DNA of 64,000 nucleotides, taken from positions 1,488,001 through 1,552,000 of the forward strand of contig NZ_OU912926.1 of assembly GCF_918378365.1 (NCBI RefSeq), given 5' to 3'. Both the position numbers and the translations under genes were made by a program. The stretch comes from Candidatus Nitrotoga arctica. GTDB lineage: Bacteria > Pseudomonadota > Gammaproteobacteria > Burkholderiales > Gallionellaceae. Positions within the stretch are counted from its first letter, which is position 1. Each line of letters begins with the position of its first letter. Positions 54,794-62,896 of this stretch are shown here, piece after piece. Under the pieces are notes generated by a model that searched no databases, was not told the DNA's origin, and saw only the letters and a program-made list of their open reading frames with translations.

Positions 54794-55800
54794 CTAATCT
54801 TGTTTTAGAGCTGGTTATGATGCTTTTTATCATTCTGGCCGCCTCCGAACTCTTCACCAATGCATTAGAGCACCTTGGCGAGCAACTAAAAATATCGGAA
54901 GGCGTGACCGGTTCGGTGTTCGCTGCTATCGGAACGGCTTTGCCCGAAACAATGGTTCCGCTGCTCGCATTGTTCGCCGGTACGAAAAACATCAGCATTA
55001 ATGAAGAAATTGGTGTCGGCGCTATTCTGGGCGCACCCCTAATGCTATCAACACTCTCTACTTGCCTTATGGCATTTGCCATTCTTCATCGGCGTGGATT
55101 CAATGGCTATGTTCGTCCGGAACGTAGTGGTTTCATACGTGATTTAAATTTCTTTCTGTTTGCTTTTATTCTCGCCGCTGTGGCTATGTACATTCCGCAG
55201 GATGCACGCACCCTCCGTGGCGCGTTAAGTTTTGCACTGGTTCTCACCTATTTCATCTACATTTTACTTACGTTGCGTGCCTCGGAAAAGCTGGTCGAGG
55301 ATGGACATGGCACGGCGGCTGAAGGCAAGATGTTCTTTGCCAAACTGGGGTTGCCGACTAATCTATGGATCATTTTGCTGCAACTAGGGATCGGGTTGGC
55401 TCTGCTGATTTTTGGTGCCAAGGGGTTTATCCACGGTATTGAAGGTACTTCGCACATCTTGGGTATTTCTGCATTGCTGCTGTCTCTGCTCATTATTCCG
55501 ATAGCGACCGAGCTTCCTGAAAAAGTAAACAGTATTTTATGGATTCGGCGTGGTAAAGATACGTTGGCTTTCGGAAATATTACTGGCGCGATGGTGTTTC
55601 AAGGAACGTTGTTACCTGCCATTGGAATTATGCTAACACCTTGGCAACCGCGTATAGAAGTGTTGACCGGTGTACTGATTACCTTGGTTGCCGCCGCATG
55701 GCTCCGTTTCCATTCTCGTTCAGGCGGATTACCGGTGTGGGCGCTACTTGTAAATGGCGGCTTTTACGTTATCTTTCTCGCGATCACATTATCGCGATAG
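54790..55800 (+). CDS. Na+/Ca2+-exchanger-family cation antiporter
   Basis: 336-aa membrane protein with about 10 transmembrane helices in two inverted halves. The two ion-binding alpha-repeats are GSVFAAIGTALPETMVPLLALFAG (about 44-67) and LSLLIIPIATELPEKVNSILWI, each with the acidic residue that binds the cation. This defines the CaCA (YrbG-like) superfamily. Exchange of Ca2+ or another divalent ion for Na+/H+ is expected; the ion cannot be told. If the leader is a Mn2+ riboswitch, it may move manganese. Confidence 0.9.
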   Translation: MTNLVLELVMMLFIILAASELFTNALEHLGEQLKISEGVTGSVFAAIGTALPETMVPLLALFAGTKNISINEEIGVGAILGAPLMLSTLSTCLMAFAILHRRGFNGYVRPERSGFIRDLNFFLFAFILAAVAMYIPQDARTLRGALSFALVLTYFIYILLTLRASEKLVEDGHGTAAEGKMFFAKLGLPTNLWIILLQLGIGLALLIFGAKGFIHGIEGTSHILGISALLLSLLIIPIATELPEKVNSILWIRRGKDTLAFGNITGAMVFQGTLLPAIGIMLTPWQPRIEVLTGVLITLVAAAWLRFHSRSGGLPVWALLVNGGFYVIFLAITLSR

Positions 55801-55874
55801 GGCGTGAATTAGCTGCACATGGGGCGGGGAAGTTCTCGGTAAAAAATAGAATGAACGAACCAAGGTGATATATT

Positions 55875-56645
55875 TTATGTGGCCGAATTCAAAAATAAAC
55901 GACGGAAATTTGTTGTAGTAGCATGCGCCACCTCTGAAAGAGAAATGCCACGCAATTTGGCTATTTCTTCCGCTACATGCTTAACATAGGCGGGTTGGTT
56001 GAGTTTGCCGCGATAGGGCACCGGGGCGAGATAGGGTGAGTCAGTTTCAATCAATATGCGCTCAAGTGGAATATGCCGCGCTACTTCTTTCAACAAAATA
56101 GCATTCTTGAAAGTAACGATACCGGAAAAGGAAATGTAGAAGTTCATTTCAATAGCTGCTTGGGCGACTTCCAGGCTTTCGGTAAAACAGTGCATGACGC
56201 CGCCAATTTCGGCAGCGCCTTCTTCAGCCATAAGGCGCAAGGTGTCTTGTGCCGCCTCACGGGTGTGAATAATGAGAGGTTTACGGCACTCGCGTGCAGC
56301 GCGAATATGGGTGCGGAAGCGCGCACGTTGCCACTCCAGATCACCTTTTAAACGAAAATAATCGAGGCCGGTTTCCCCGATAGCAATGATTTTAGGGTGC
56401 TGTGCCAGCTGTACCAGTAACGCTTGGGTTGGCTCAGTATCTGATTCATGGTCTGGGTGCACACCAACCGAAGCATAGATATGCTCATATTTTTCTGCGA
56501 GCAATTGAATTTGAGGAAAGTCTTCTAAATTTACCGAAACGCACAGCGCGTGAGTAATTTCGTTCTGGCGCATGTTTGCCAAAACTTCATCGAAGATTGC
56601 GGTTAGTGCCGGGAAATTGATGTGGCAATGCGAATCTATAAACAT
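55875..56645 (-). CDS. tatD: TatD family metal-dependent deoxyribonuclease
   Basis: 256 aa. Metal ligands are seen in FIDSHCHINFPAL (HxH at the N-terminus), GETGLDYF (Glu), IIHTREA (His), GVMHCFTE (His) and ETDSPYLAP (Asp), in the order of the TatD amidohydrolase fold. It ends with EEIAKLRGISLSEVAHATTTNFRRLF. Nuclease activity is known for the family. It lies 52 bases downstream of holB. Confidence 0.96.
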   Translation of the reverse strand: MFIDSHCHINFPALTAIFDEVLANMRQNEITHALCVSVNLEDFPQIQLLAEKYEHIYASVGVHPDHESDTEPTQALLVQLAQHPKIIAIGETGLDYFRLKGDLEWQRARFRTHIRAARECRKPLIIHTREAAQDTLRLMAEEGAAEIGGVMHCFTESLEVAQAAIEMNFYISFSGIVTFKNAILLKEVARHIPLERILIETDSPYLAPVPYRGKLNQPAYVKHVAEEIAKLRGISLSEVAHATTTNFRRLFLNSAT

Positions 56646-56697
56646 AAAGTATTAGTGAGTAAAAGATTATTATGGCGCTCTTGGTGATCATCCAGTG

Positions 56698-57783
56698 TCA
56701 TATATTGGCTCCTAACATCATGTGCCGGTAAGACAGCAGGATGGATTCAAATAATAGCTTGGGATTCAAAGGATGCAACGCCTCACGTTTTGCGATGATT
56801 AACTCATTTTGATAACGTAGCAGGTTGAATATGGCAATATTATTGGAAAGATTTTTTAATAAATCAGTAAGATAAGGATGATATCTAACCTTTCCCGTGA
56901 GCTTCGCGCTGCCTAAATCATAGCACCATTGTTGCAACCAATGGATGACATGAATCGGTTCTATGCGTTGCAACTGTTCGGCCAAAGCAAATACATCGAA
57001 TTGGGCGGGCTGTTTGATTTCCTGCAAAAAAAGACTGTACTCACTTTCCCCTATAGCTTCCTCAGCCAGGCGTGCCGCTAGTAACGGAGCAAAGCCAGCC
57101 CGTGCCAACATTGCTAGTGGATTGGCATATTTCTGCTGTTGCAGCCAGGTAAAACTTGCCTCGAGTGATGGCATTGGAGCCTCGAGAGTGAGGCAGCGGC
57201 TTACGATAGTGGGTAGCAATTGCTGTGGTTTATGGCTAATCAAAATAATCAGCATCTGCTCGGGGGGTTCCTCCAGCGTTTTGAGCAAGGCATTCGCTGC
57301 ATTGGTATTCATTGTTTCCGCGGGATGAATCACTACTACACGATGGCCACCCTGATGTGTGGATAGGTTGATGAAATTCGCGAGCGAGCGCACTTGATGA
57401 ACAGAAATCTCTTGGCTCGGTTTTTTCCCTTTCTTTTGTTGTTCCTCAAGAACTTCTTCAGCGATTCTCTTTGTCCAACTCTTCAAGGTCAAAGATGCTT
57501 GAGTTTTGCTGGATTCCTGCATTTCGATCGATTGCGCGCCCGATATCAGCAAACGAAAATCAGGGTGAGTACCTTGTTCAAACCAGTGACAGGAAGTGCA
57601 ACCTTGGCAAGCCAACTTGCTACCCAATGAGTTTTTGCACAGCAAAGAGCGGGCGAGATTCATGGCGAAATCTAACTTACCTATTCCTTGTGGCCCTTTC
57701 AATAGGATTGCATGCGGCAAACGTGCACGCAATCCGATCCAGCGTTGCCAAAGCTCATCTTGCCATTCGTACAGTTCATTCAT
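56698..57783 (-). CDS. holB: DNA polymerase III subunit delta'
   Basis: About 361 aa from the ATG at 57783. Clamp-loader delta' with the P-loop-like GPQGIGKLDFA, a four-cysteine zinc module (LLCKNSLGSKLACQGCTSCHWF), VVIHPAETMNTNAANALLKTLEEPPEQ and the SRC motif (IVSRCLTLEAP). It loads the beta clamp with the other clamp-loader subunits. A TTG start at 57819 is possible but adds 12 residues unlike the family. The usual tmk partner is not next to it here. Confidence 0.95.
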   Translation of the reverse strand: MNELYEWQDELWQRWIGLRARLPHAILLKGPQGIGKLDFAMNLARSLLCKNSLGSKLACQGCTSCHWFEQGTHPDFRLLISGAQSIEMQESSKTQASLTLKSWTKRIAEEVLEEQQKKGKKPSQEISVHQVRSLANFINLSTHQGGHRVVVIHPAETMNTNAANALLKTLEEPPEQMLIILISHKPQQLLPTIVSRCLTLEAPMPSLEASFTWLQQQKYANPLAMLARAGFAPLLAARLAEEAIGESEYSLFLQEIKQPAQFDVFALAEQLQRIEPIHVIHWLQQWCYDLGSAKLTGKVRYHPYLTDLLKNLSNNIAIFNLLRYQNELIIAKREALHPLNPKLLFESILLSYRHMMLGANI

Positions 57784-58034
57784 TAACAAATTTATATTTT
57801 TCAAGTAATTAAGAGTCAATCACAACTGGTTTTAGCTTTTGAGCTTATTGGTTAGCGCGGGTTATCACAAACCTGTGTTGCAAATTAATATTCAAGCATC
57901 TCCACCGATGCTGTTGTTATTGGGAGGGTTTCAGAAACAAAAGAGTATTGATATATCGCGGATAATGCAGCTCTGACGAGTATTGAATTAGACTAGTGGT
58001 ATTTACTGCATTCTTACTACACGCTTCAGCACAT

Positions 58035-59009
58035 TCACTGCCCCCTATAGCGAACGGAATCGGCGACCTGCATTACTGTGCGTGGAGGGACTTCGCCAAC
58101 CACCGTTACCAAATAATCGCCCTTTTCTTTACTGTAAACATGGATTGCCCCTCGGCTGGATAGACCAAGTTTTCTATTAAAATGATTCCCCAATGTTTCG
58201 ATAAACACGGAGATGCCAGCCAATCCGTCAGAAAATACAAAATGGATCACGTCTGTCTTTTTACCAGGCAGTGGGCGACGCATTTCCATGATTTTCTTGA
58301 AACCGGAAGGAACGGCAACGACCTTCCAATCGTTCGTTGCAGTCTGTGTGCTGGTTTCGGACGGCGTGGCATGAGATTGTTGCTGTAAAGTGGTAGTGGA
58401 TTGACCCGTTATCACCTGCGTACGCTCAATGTCACCGCCTATTTTTAGCTGGATAAAAGTATATTGCTCCACCATCTGTCTACGTTCGTCCAGCACGGCA
58501 GCTTTTAACAACAGGCCGGAATCCCTGTGTGCCCACATTTTATGAGTATAGCGCAGCGTATCTTTAGGCTGGAATACGATGGCCTGAGTGTCAAAACCGG
58601 CGATGCGTGCCTGTTCGGCGGTATGAATCAAGTAATTCTCGTTAAGCGCAGATAGTTGCTCCGGTAGCAGAGCAGGGAAACTTTTACCGCTATATTGCCT
58701 TTCGACCTGCACGGCTTTGTGGTCACCCACATACCACAAAATTTCTTTGTTATTACGGATGAACTCACGACGTGGGCCTTCCAGACTTTCAAGCTTCTCG
58801 TGCTCACCGTTCTGGTCGGAGATGTGAGTAATCCGCGCGGTCTCCATATTACCGTTATGCTGATATACAAAAGTCCCACTGTAATCGGTTTGGTGCGTAG
58901 CAAAAGCAATAGTTTGCAGCCAATCTAAGTCAACTTGCCTGCCAGTGTCGGCGAATGCTGGAGCGACGGCAAAAAATAAAACCACGATCAGCGCACATCT
59001 GGCCTTCAT
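58035..59009 (-). CDS. rseB: Sigma-E regulatory protein RseB/MucB
   Basis: 324-aa periplasmic protein with a signal peptide (about 1-20). The N-terminal LolA-like domain begins with DLDWLQTIAFATHQTDYSGTFVYQHNG and a C-terminal domain has GFKKIMEMRRPL and FSDGLAGISVFIE. It binds RseA and blocks its cleavage until outer-membrane stress signals arrive. Two bases separate it from rseA, in an rpoE-rseA-rseB operon. No mucD/degP follows here. Confidence 0.95.
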   Translation of the reverse strand: MKARCALIVVLFFAVAPAFADTGRQVDLDWLQTIAFATHQTDYSGTFVYQHNGNMETARITHISDQNGEHEKLESLEGPRREFIRNNKEILWYVGDHKAVQVERQYSGKSFPALLPEQLSALNENYLIHTAEQARIAGFDTQAIVFQPKDTLRYTHKMWAHRDSGLLLKAAVLDERRQMVEQYTFIQLKIGGDIERTQVITGQSTTTLQQQSHATPSETSTQTATNDWKVVAVPSGFKKIMEMRRPLPGKKTDVIHFVFSDGLAGISVFIETLGNHFNRKLGLSSRGAIHVYSKEKGDYLVTVVGEVPPRTVMQVADSVRYRGQ

Positions 59010-59011
59010 GG

Positions 59012-59503
59012 TTACTTATCCTCCTGAAGACGTGCCACTGTATGAACATAGGAAGTCATACCATAGACATCGGAACTGGGTGAAAACTCCTGATGTGCTA
59101 TCAGATAATCATCCAAGCCGTTAGCAGGCAGGCTAGCAGAATGTACTGCATTTGACTGTAGCATGGCGATTTGCGGAGCAGTCTCAGGCCCAATTTGCAC
59201 TGATAGCCATGCTACTAGTGTTAATGCCATAATTGATGCAGCGGCAGAAAGCGCGAACCATTGGACATTATGGCTAACACGACTGTGCGGTGCGATAACC
59301 GTGGGTTCGGCCTGTAAACGTTCCCGTATGGCAATATTAATATTGGCATGAACATGATCGGATTGGCGCAATACATCGCTAATCAGATGATAGGTTCGCC
59401 ATTCGTCATGTTTGTCAGGATTTCGCTTCAATTTGTCGAGAATTGCTTCCGCATCGTCATCGAACAACTCACCATCCATTAATGCTGAAATTTCCTGCTT
59501 CAT
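59012..59503 (-). CDS. rseA: Anti-sigma-E factor RseA/MucA
   Basis: About 163 aa from ATG 59503, preceded by AGGTGG. The N-terminal sigma-binding domain MKQEISALMDGELFDDDAEAIL and a single transmembrane helix (about 88-110) are visible, followed by a short periplasmic domain. It holds RpoE inactive at the membrane. The GTG at 59512 is a possible but weaker start. Confidence 0.94.
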   Translation of the reverse strand: MKQEISALMDGELFDDDAEAILDKLKRNPDKHDEWRTYHLISDVLRQSDHVHANINIAIRERLQAEPTVIAPHSRVSHNVQWFALSAAASIMALTLVAWLSVQIGPETAPQIAMLQSNAVHSASLPANGLDDYLIAHQEFSPSSDVYGMTSYVHTVARLQEDK

Positions 59504-59505
59504 GT

Positions 59506-60105
59506 TCACCACCTCTTGTCTTTACTAGTTCCCAGCAATGGCCGTAAATTTGTTGCAATCGCTTCACGCGCTCGAAAAATACGAGAACGCACGGTGCCGA
59601 CCGGACAATTCATCGCGGCTGCGATTTCCTCATAGCTCAATTCTTCGATTTCACGCAAAGTGAGTGCGGTACGCAAATCATCAGGCAACTCCTGCAAAGA
59701 TAAGTTCACTACGTCAACCACTTGTTTACTCATTAATTCGTTTTCAGGTGTGCTAACTTCATGTAACAACCCCGCATCCTCGAAGCCTTCTGACTCTTCC
59801 GCATCGAATAGGGTAGTGGTTGGAGCGCGTCTCTTGAGCGCTTGTAGATGATTTTTAGCGGTATTAATGCCAATGCGATACAGCCAAGTGTAGAACGCAC
59901 TTTCTCCGCGAAACGTCGGCAAGGCACGATAAGCCTTTATAAAGGCTTCTTGAGTCACATCCTCGACCTCAACTGAATCGCGCACGAAACGCGAAATTAA
60001 TCGCGCCAGCCGACGCTGGTATTTGGAGACTAATAATTCGAAGGCGTGCTTATCCCCGCGCTGTGCGCGATCAACCAATTGCTGATCGACTTCCTTCTCG
60101 CCCAT
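59506..60105 (-). CDS. rpoE: RNA polymerase sigma-E factor RpoE
   Basis: 199-aa ECF sigma factor. Region 2 is DKHAFELLVSKYQRRLARLISRFVRD and VEDVTQEAFIKAYRALPTFRGESAFYTWLYRI; region 4 is LRTALTLREIEELSYEEIAAAMNCPVGTVRSRIFRAREAI. This is the sequence of the RpoE/AlgU type that controls envelope stress. It heads the operon with rseA and rseB and diverges from the nadB remnant, the same order as in Escherichia coli where nadB is intact. Confidence 0.97.
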   Translation of the reverse strand: MGEKEVDQQLVDRAQRGDKHAFELLVSKYQRRLARLISRFVRDSVEVEDVTQEAFIKAYRALPTFRGESAFYTWLYRIGINTAKNHLQALKRRAPTTTLFDAEESEGFEDAGLLHEVSTPENELMSKQVVDVVNLSLQELPDDLRTALTLREIEELSYEEIAAAMNCPVGTVRSRIFRAREAIATNLRPLLGTSKDKRW

Positions 60106-60128
60106 TCTGTTACCCTAAGTTTTATCAT

Positions 60129-60145
60129 GCCGCCTCCAAGGCGGC
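60129..60145. other. GC-rich hairpin in the rpoE leader
   Basis: GCCGCC-TCCAA-GGCGGC forms a 6-bp GC stem about 25-40 bases upstream of the rpoE start. On neither strand is it followed by a run of T, so it is not a clear terminator. It may be a leader structure. Confidence 0.4.
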
Positions 60146-60369
60146 TCGCTAGTATAACCGGACAGGCGAGAGGAATCAGGCCCACCGTATAAATTTGGCA
60201 AAGCATAAAAGCATAATGAAATTAGTTCATATATAGCAAAGGTCATTTTTCCGCAAACAAGCAAGATTTGCCATAGTTCAAATTCAATAAAAACATGAAC
60301 TTTAGGTTTGTTCTAGTCTGTGTAATAAGATAATTCCCTTTAGAGTTAACAACCAACCGGATAGCTAGC

Positions 60370-60575
60370 ATGTTGCAATTTGATATTCTGATTATAGGTA
60401 GCGGACGGGCAGGGCTTTCATTGGCGTTGGAGCTTGCCGACCAGCGAAAAATCGCCGTCATCACCAAGAAATCGTTATTGGAAGGTGCAAGTGTTTGGCA
60501 CAGGGTGTTACGGATACAGACGATTGGTGGAAAATGCCAGCCGATAAGCATTGGTTAACTGATATCAATCGCTTT
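60370..60575 (+). pseudogene. nadB: nadB (L-aspartate oxidase) N-terminal fragment
   Basis: The first ~43 residues (FDILIIGSGRAGLSLALEL, KKSLLEGASVW) match the N-terminal FAD-binding fold of L-aspartate oxidase (NadB), which makes iminoaspartate for NAD. Near 60498 a base seems to be missing in TGGCACAGG: in the next frame AQG and TDTDD continue the NadB-like sequence (normally WAQGGIAAV...). The frame ends, and at 60576 the sequence is cut by a MITE. Over 450 further residues are absent. The position divergent to rpoE is the classic place for nadB. Confidence 0.8.
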
Positions 60576-60680
60576 CTAGGGAAGCGCTGATTAATTCGCG
60601 TTTCAAAATTTCACACATTAATAATCAATTGGTTACGCGCGAAATTCCGCGAAATTTTGAATTAATCAGCGTCTCCCTAG
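60576..60680. mobile_element. IS5-type MITE with CTAG target duplication
   Basis: A 97-bp element (60580-60676) bounded by CTAG direct repeats (60576-60579 and 60677-60680), the YTAR target typical of IS5-group elements. Terminal inverted repeats: GGAAGCGCTGATTAATTC at the left and, inverted, GGAGACGCTGATTAATTC at the right. There is no coding sequence. It lies within the degraded nadB. Confidence 0.85.
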
Positions 60681-60801
60681 GTTTAAAACTTGGTGTTTCA
60701 CTCAGTGATTAATGTCTGAAGTATGTACACGGGCAAACAATTGAGTTGCTACTGCTCAGCAGCCTAGAACGTCATGTTCTTATCCACGATGCGGCAGTCA
60801 T

Positions 60802-61347
60802 CTATCTGCTGTTGGTGATTTTCTGAAACTCGGGCTCGGGAATGAAGCCGTCCCGATTGGGCATTTTTATTTTCGGCAATGTGTCCTTATCAAGCTTCTC
60901 GTCTTGAGGCACAATTCCACTCAAACTTAGAACATAGGCCGTTACTGCGTAGGTATCGTCGATACTGAGCGATCCAGGTGTCTGGTAAGGCATGGCCCGG
61001 CGAATGTAATCGAACAGTGTTGTTGCATAAGGCCAGTAACTGCCTACAGTTTTAATAGGTTTCTCCGAAGCCAGCGTACCCAGTCCACCGGCCAGCCGAT
61101 CCTTGATGCCGTCCTTGCCATTGGCTCCGTGACAAGCCATGCAGTTCAGTTCATAGACGGTCTTCCCGTACGCCACTGTGCCGCTACCGGCCGGGAGGCC
61201 TTTGCCATCCGGTCTGACATCGATGTCCCACAGTTTGATTTCCTCCTGTGTCGCTGGACGTCCGAAATCATGGGCAAATGCCGAGAATGTAAGCGAAGCG
61301 GTAGCAATTGCGCCCACCATGATCATGATGTGTTTATGCAAGAACAT
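60802..61347 (-). CDS. SoxD-like c-type cytochrome (partner of SoxC-like protein)
   Basis: About 181 aa from ATG 61347, which follows a strong GGAGGG. Signal peptide (about 1-25, ending AFA). Heme motif CMACH at about 69-73 and a likely distal Met in MPYQTPGSL. The sequence FGRPATQEEIKLWDIDVRPDGKGLP resembles the N-terminus of SoxD-type cytochromes. There is only one heme motif, whereas classic SoxD has two. The start overlaps the molybdoenzyme end by 14 bases, so they should form one complex in the periplasm. Confidence 0.85.
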   Translation of the reverse strand: MFLHKHIMIMVGAIATASLTFSAFAHDFGRPATQEEIKLWDIDVRPDGKGLPAGSGTVAYGKTVYELNCMACHGANGKDGIKDRLAGGLGTLASEKPIKTVGSYWPYATTLFDYIRRAMPYQTPGSLSIDDTYAVTAYVLSLSGIVPQDEKLDKDTLPKIKMPNRDGFIPEPEFQKITNSR

Positions 61348-62608
61348 TACGAACCCTCCCTTCCGCGTTGATGCTCCAGGTTTGCTGTGCGTTATAGTGA
61401 AAGAGTGCATTCGTTCCCATATGATTTATCAGTGTTTTTCGATCAGGTTGCACATTTCCCTTTTCGTCTGTCGATCGGCTGACAATCTTGGTAGGCTTGC
61501 CATCCCATTCCCAATCCATCTGAAAGCGTGCCTGCGCTTTGGGCAGAACAGGATAGTTCAATTGCGCGCTGCTCCAGGTCTTGCCAGCATCGGTGCTGAT
61601 TTCGACATCCTTGATTTTGCCATGCCCACTCCAGGCAAGACCGGTAATGCGGTTGTACCCCGGCTTGATTTCCATCATCCCGGAGGGGGACGTGATCACC
61701 GAGTTGATTTCCTGTCGTAATTGGAACTGCCTGGCTTTGCCATTGGGCATTAGACTGGTGTAGCGCGCGGTTTCCCAGCGAGTCATAAACGGCTGATTGC
61801 CGAATTTCAGTCGTCGCAGCCACTTCACGCTCAAGTTGCCTTCCCATCCCGGAATGAGCAACCGAATCGGAAAGCCGTGCGCAGGCCTTAGCGGCTCGCC
61901 ATTCTGGGCATAAGCGACAATCGCCTCATTCATGATTTCGTCAGTCATGGGGATGCTGCGTGCCATACCTGCAGCATCGCCTCCTTCTGCCAGCATCCAT
62001 GTTGCTTCAGGTTGCATGCCGACGATATCGATCAGAAATCCAAGCGGAACCCCCGTCCATTCATTAGTGCTAATCAGGCCATGCGTGTTCTGAACGGTCA
62101 GACTCTCGTCGGCCTGCTTCCAGTTTTCCCACCCGTTGCCTGAGCACTCGATGAAGGCGATACGCGAGACCGCGGGCATGGTTTTAAGATCATCCACTGT
62201 CAGGACCAAGGCTTTCTTCGTCATGCCATGGATCAGGAGCCGGTGTTTGATTGGATTGAGATTGGGCACACCTGAGTGGCTACGCTCGTAGTGCAAGTCC
62301 GATGGCGTTATGGTGCCCACTAGCTTGTTCAAAGGCGTCTTTGAATTAATGGCGACACTCGGGTTAACATTGCGCAACCCGGGGCCCGCTTCGGGGATTC
62401 GGCTGAGCTGAACAAACTCTGATCGTTCACTGTGCCCGCTCAGTGGCGCCCCGACTGCACGAACTGGCACGTCGTTGAGACTGTCGGCCAACGCGTGGCG
62501 CCCGACGACGGTTCCGATAACCCCGACAGTTGCAACCCTCAAGAACTTTCTACGGGATGCAGGGCCAACCTTCGGTACAATTGGTTCATGGTCATTGTTC
62601 GACATCAT
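61334..62608 (-). CDS. soxC: SoxC-like sulfite/sulfur dehydrogenase, molybdopterin subunit
   Basis: 424 aa. A twin-arginine signal (SRRKFLRVATVGVIG, about 19-33) targets it to the periplasm with folded Moco. Sulfite-oxidase fold with ISTPSDLHYERSHSGVP-like ITPSDLHYERSHSGVP, then FIECSGNGWENW, whose Cys ligates molybdenum, and a C-terminal dimerisation domain. This is closest to SoxC. SoxC with SoxD acts as sulfur dehydrogenase in thiosulfate oxidation; a sulfite dehydrogenase (SorA) role is possible. No other sox gene is in the window. An AGGAGGT sequence precedes ATGATG. Confidence 0.88.
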   Translation of the reverse strand: MMSNNDHEPIVPKVGPASRRKFLRVATVGVIGTVVGRHALADSLNDVPVRAVGAPLSGHSERSEFVQLSRIPEAGPGLRNVNPSVAINSKTPLNKLVGTITPSDLHYERSHSGVPNLNPIKHRLLIHGMTKKALVLTVDDLKTMPAVSRIAFIECSGNGWENWKQADESLTVQNTHGLISTNEWTGVPLGFLIDIVGMQPEATWMLAEGGDAAGMARSIPMTDEIMNEAIVAYAQNGEPLRPAHGFPIRLLIPGWEGNLSVKWLRRLKFGNQPFMTRWETARYTSLMPNGKARQFQLRQEINSVITSPSGMMEIKPGYNRITGLAWSGHGKIKDVEISTDAGKTWSSAQLNYPVLPKAQARFQMDWEWDGKPTKIVSRSTDEKGNVQPDRKTLINHMGTNALFHYNAQQTWSINAEGRVRNVLA

Positions 62609-62871
62609 CTACCTCCTACTTTGGTGTGATCTATCTCGATGCGGGATTGTCTCGACAATGATCGTGCCCCTGTTGTCCGCACGCCATAGGCTGCCCATTA
62701 TGGGGACTTCCCGGCGGCTGTCAAATAAATTGACGCCTGAAGTGGGGTGAGTTATTTTAAAATGTGATGCGATTGGCCGTGGCGCAGCGACAACGGCAAT
62801 GGCTCGAGGATCTTTGGGCTCAAGCCGCAACCAATCCGGGTCCGTCTCGGTTTGGGCATGACTGAGAAGTG
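62609..62871 (-). other. Unresolved protein-like frame upstream of soxC
   Basis: A minus-strand frame reads on from about 62871 to 62609 without stops (PDWLRLEPKDPRAIAVVAAP at one point; it ends RSHQSRR). The composition looks protein-like, but there is no good start codon (GTG/ATG with RBS) and I recognise no family. It could be a fragment of a decayed gene, or coincidence. It lies directly upstream of the SoxC-like gene. Confidence 0.3.
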
Positions 62872-62896
62872 ATTATTTCTAGTGGATTATTTGGGA

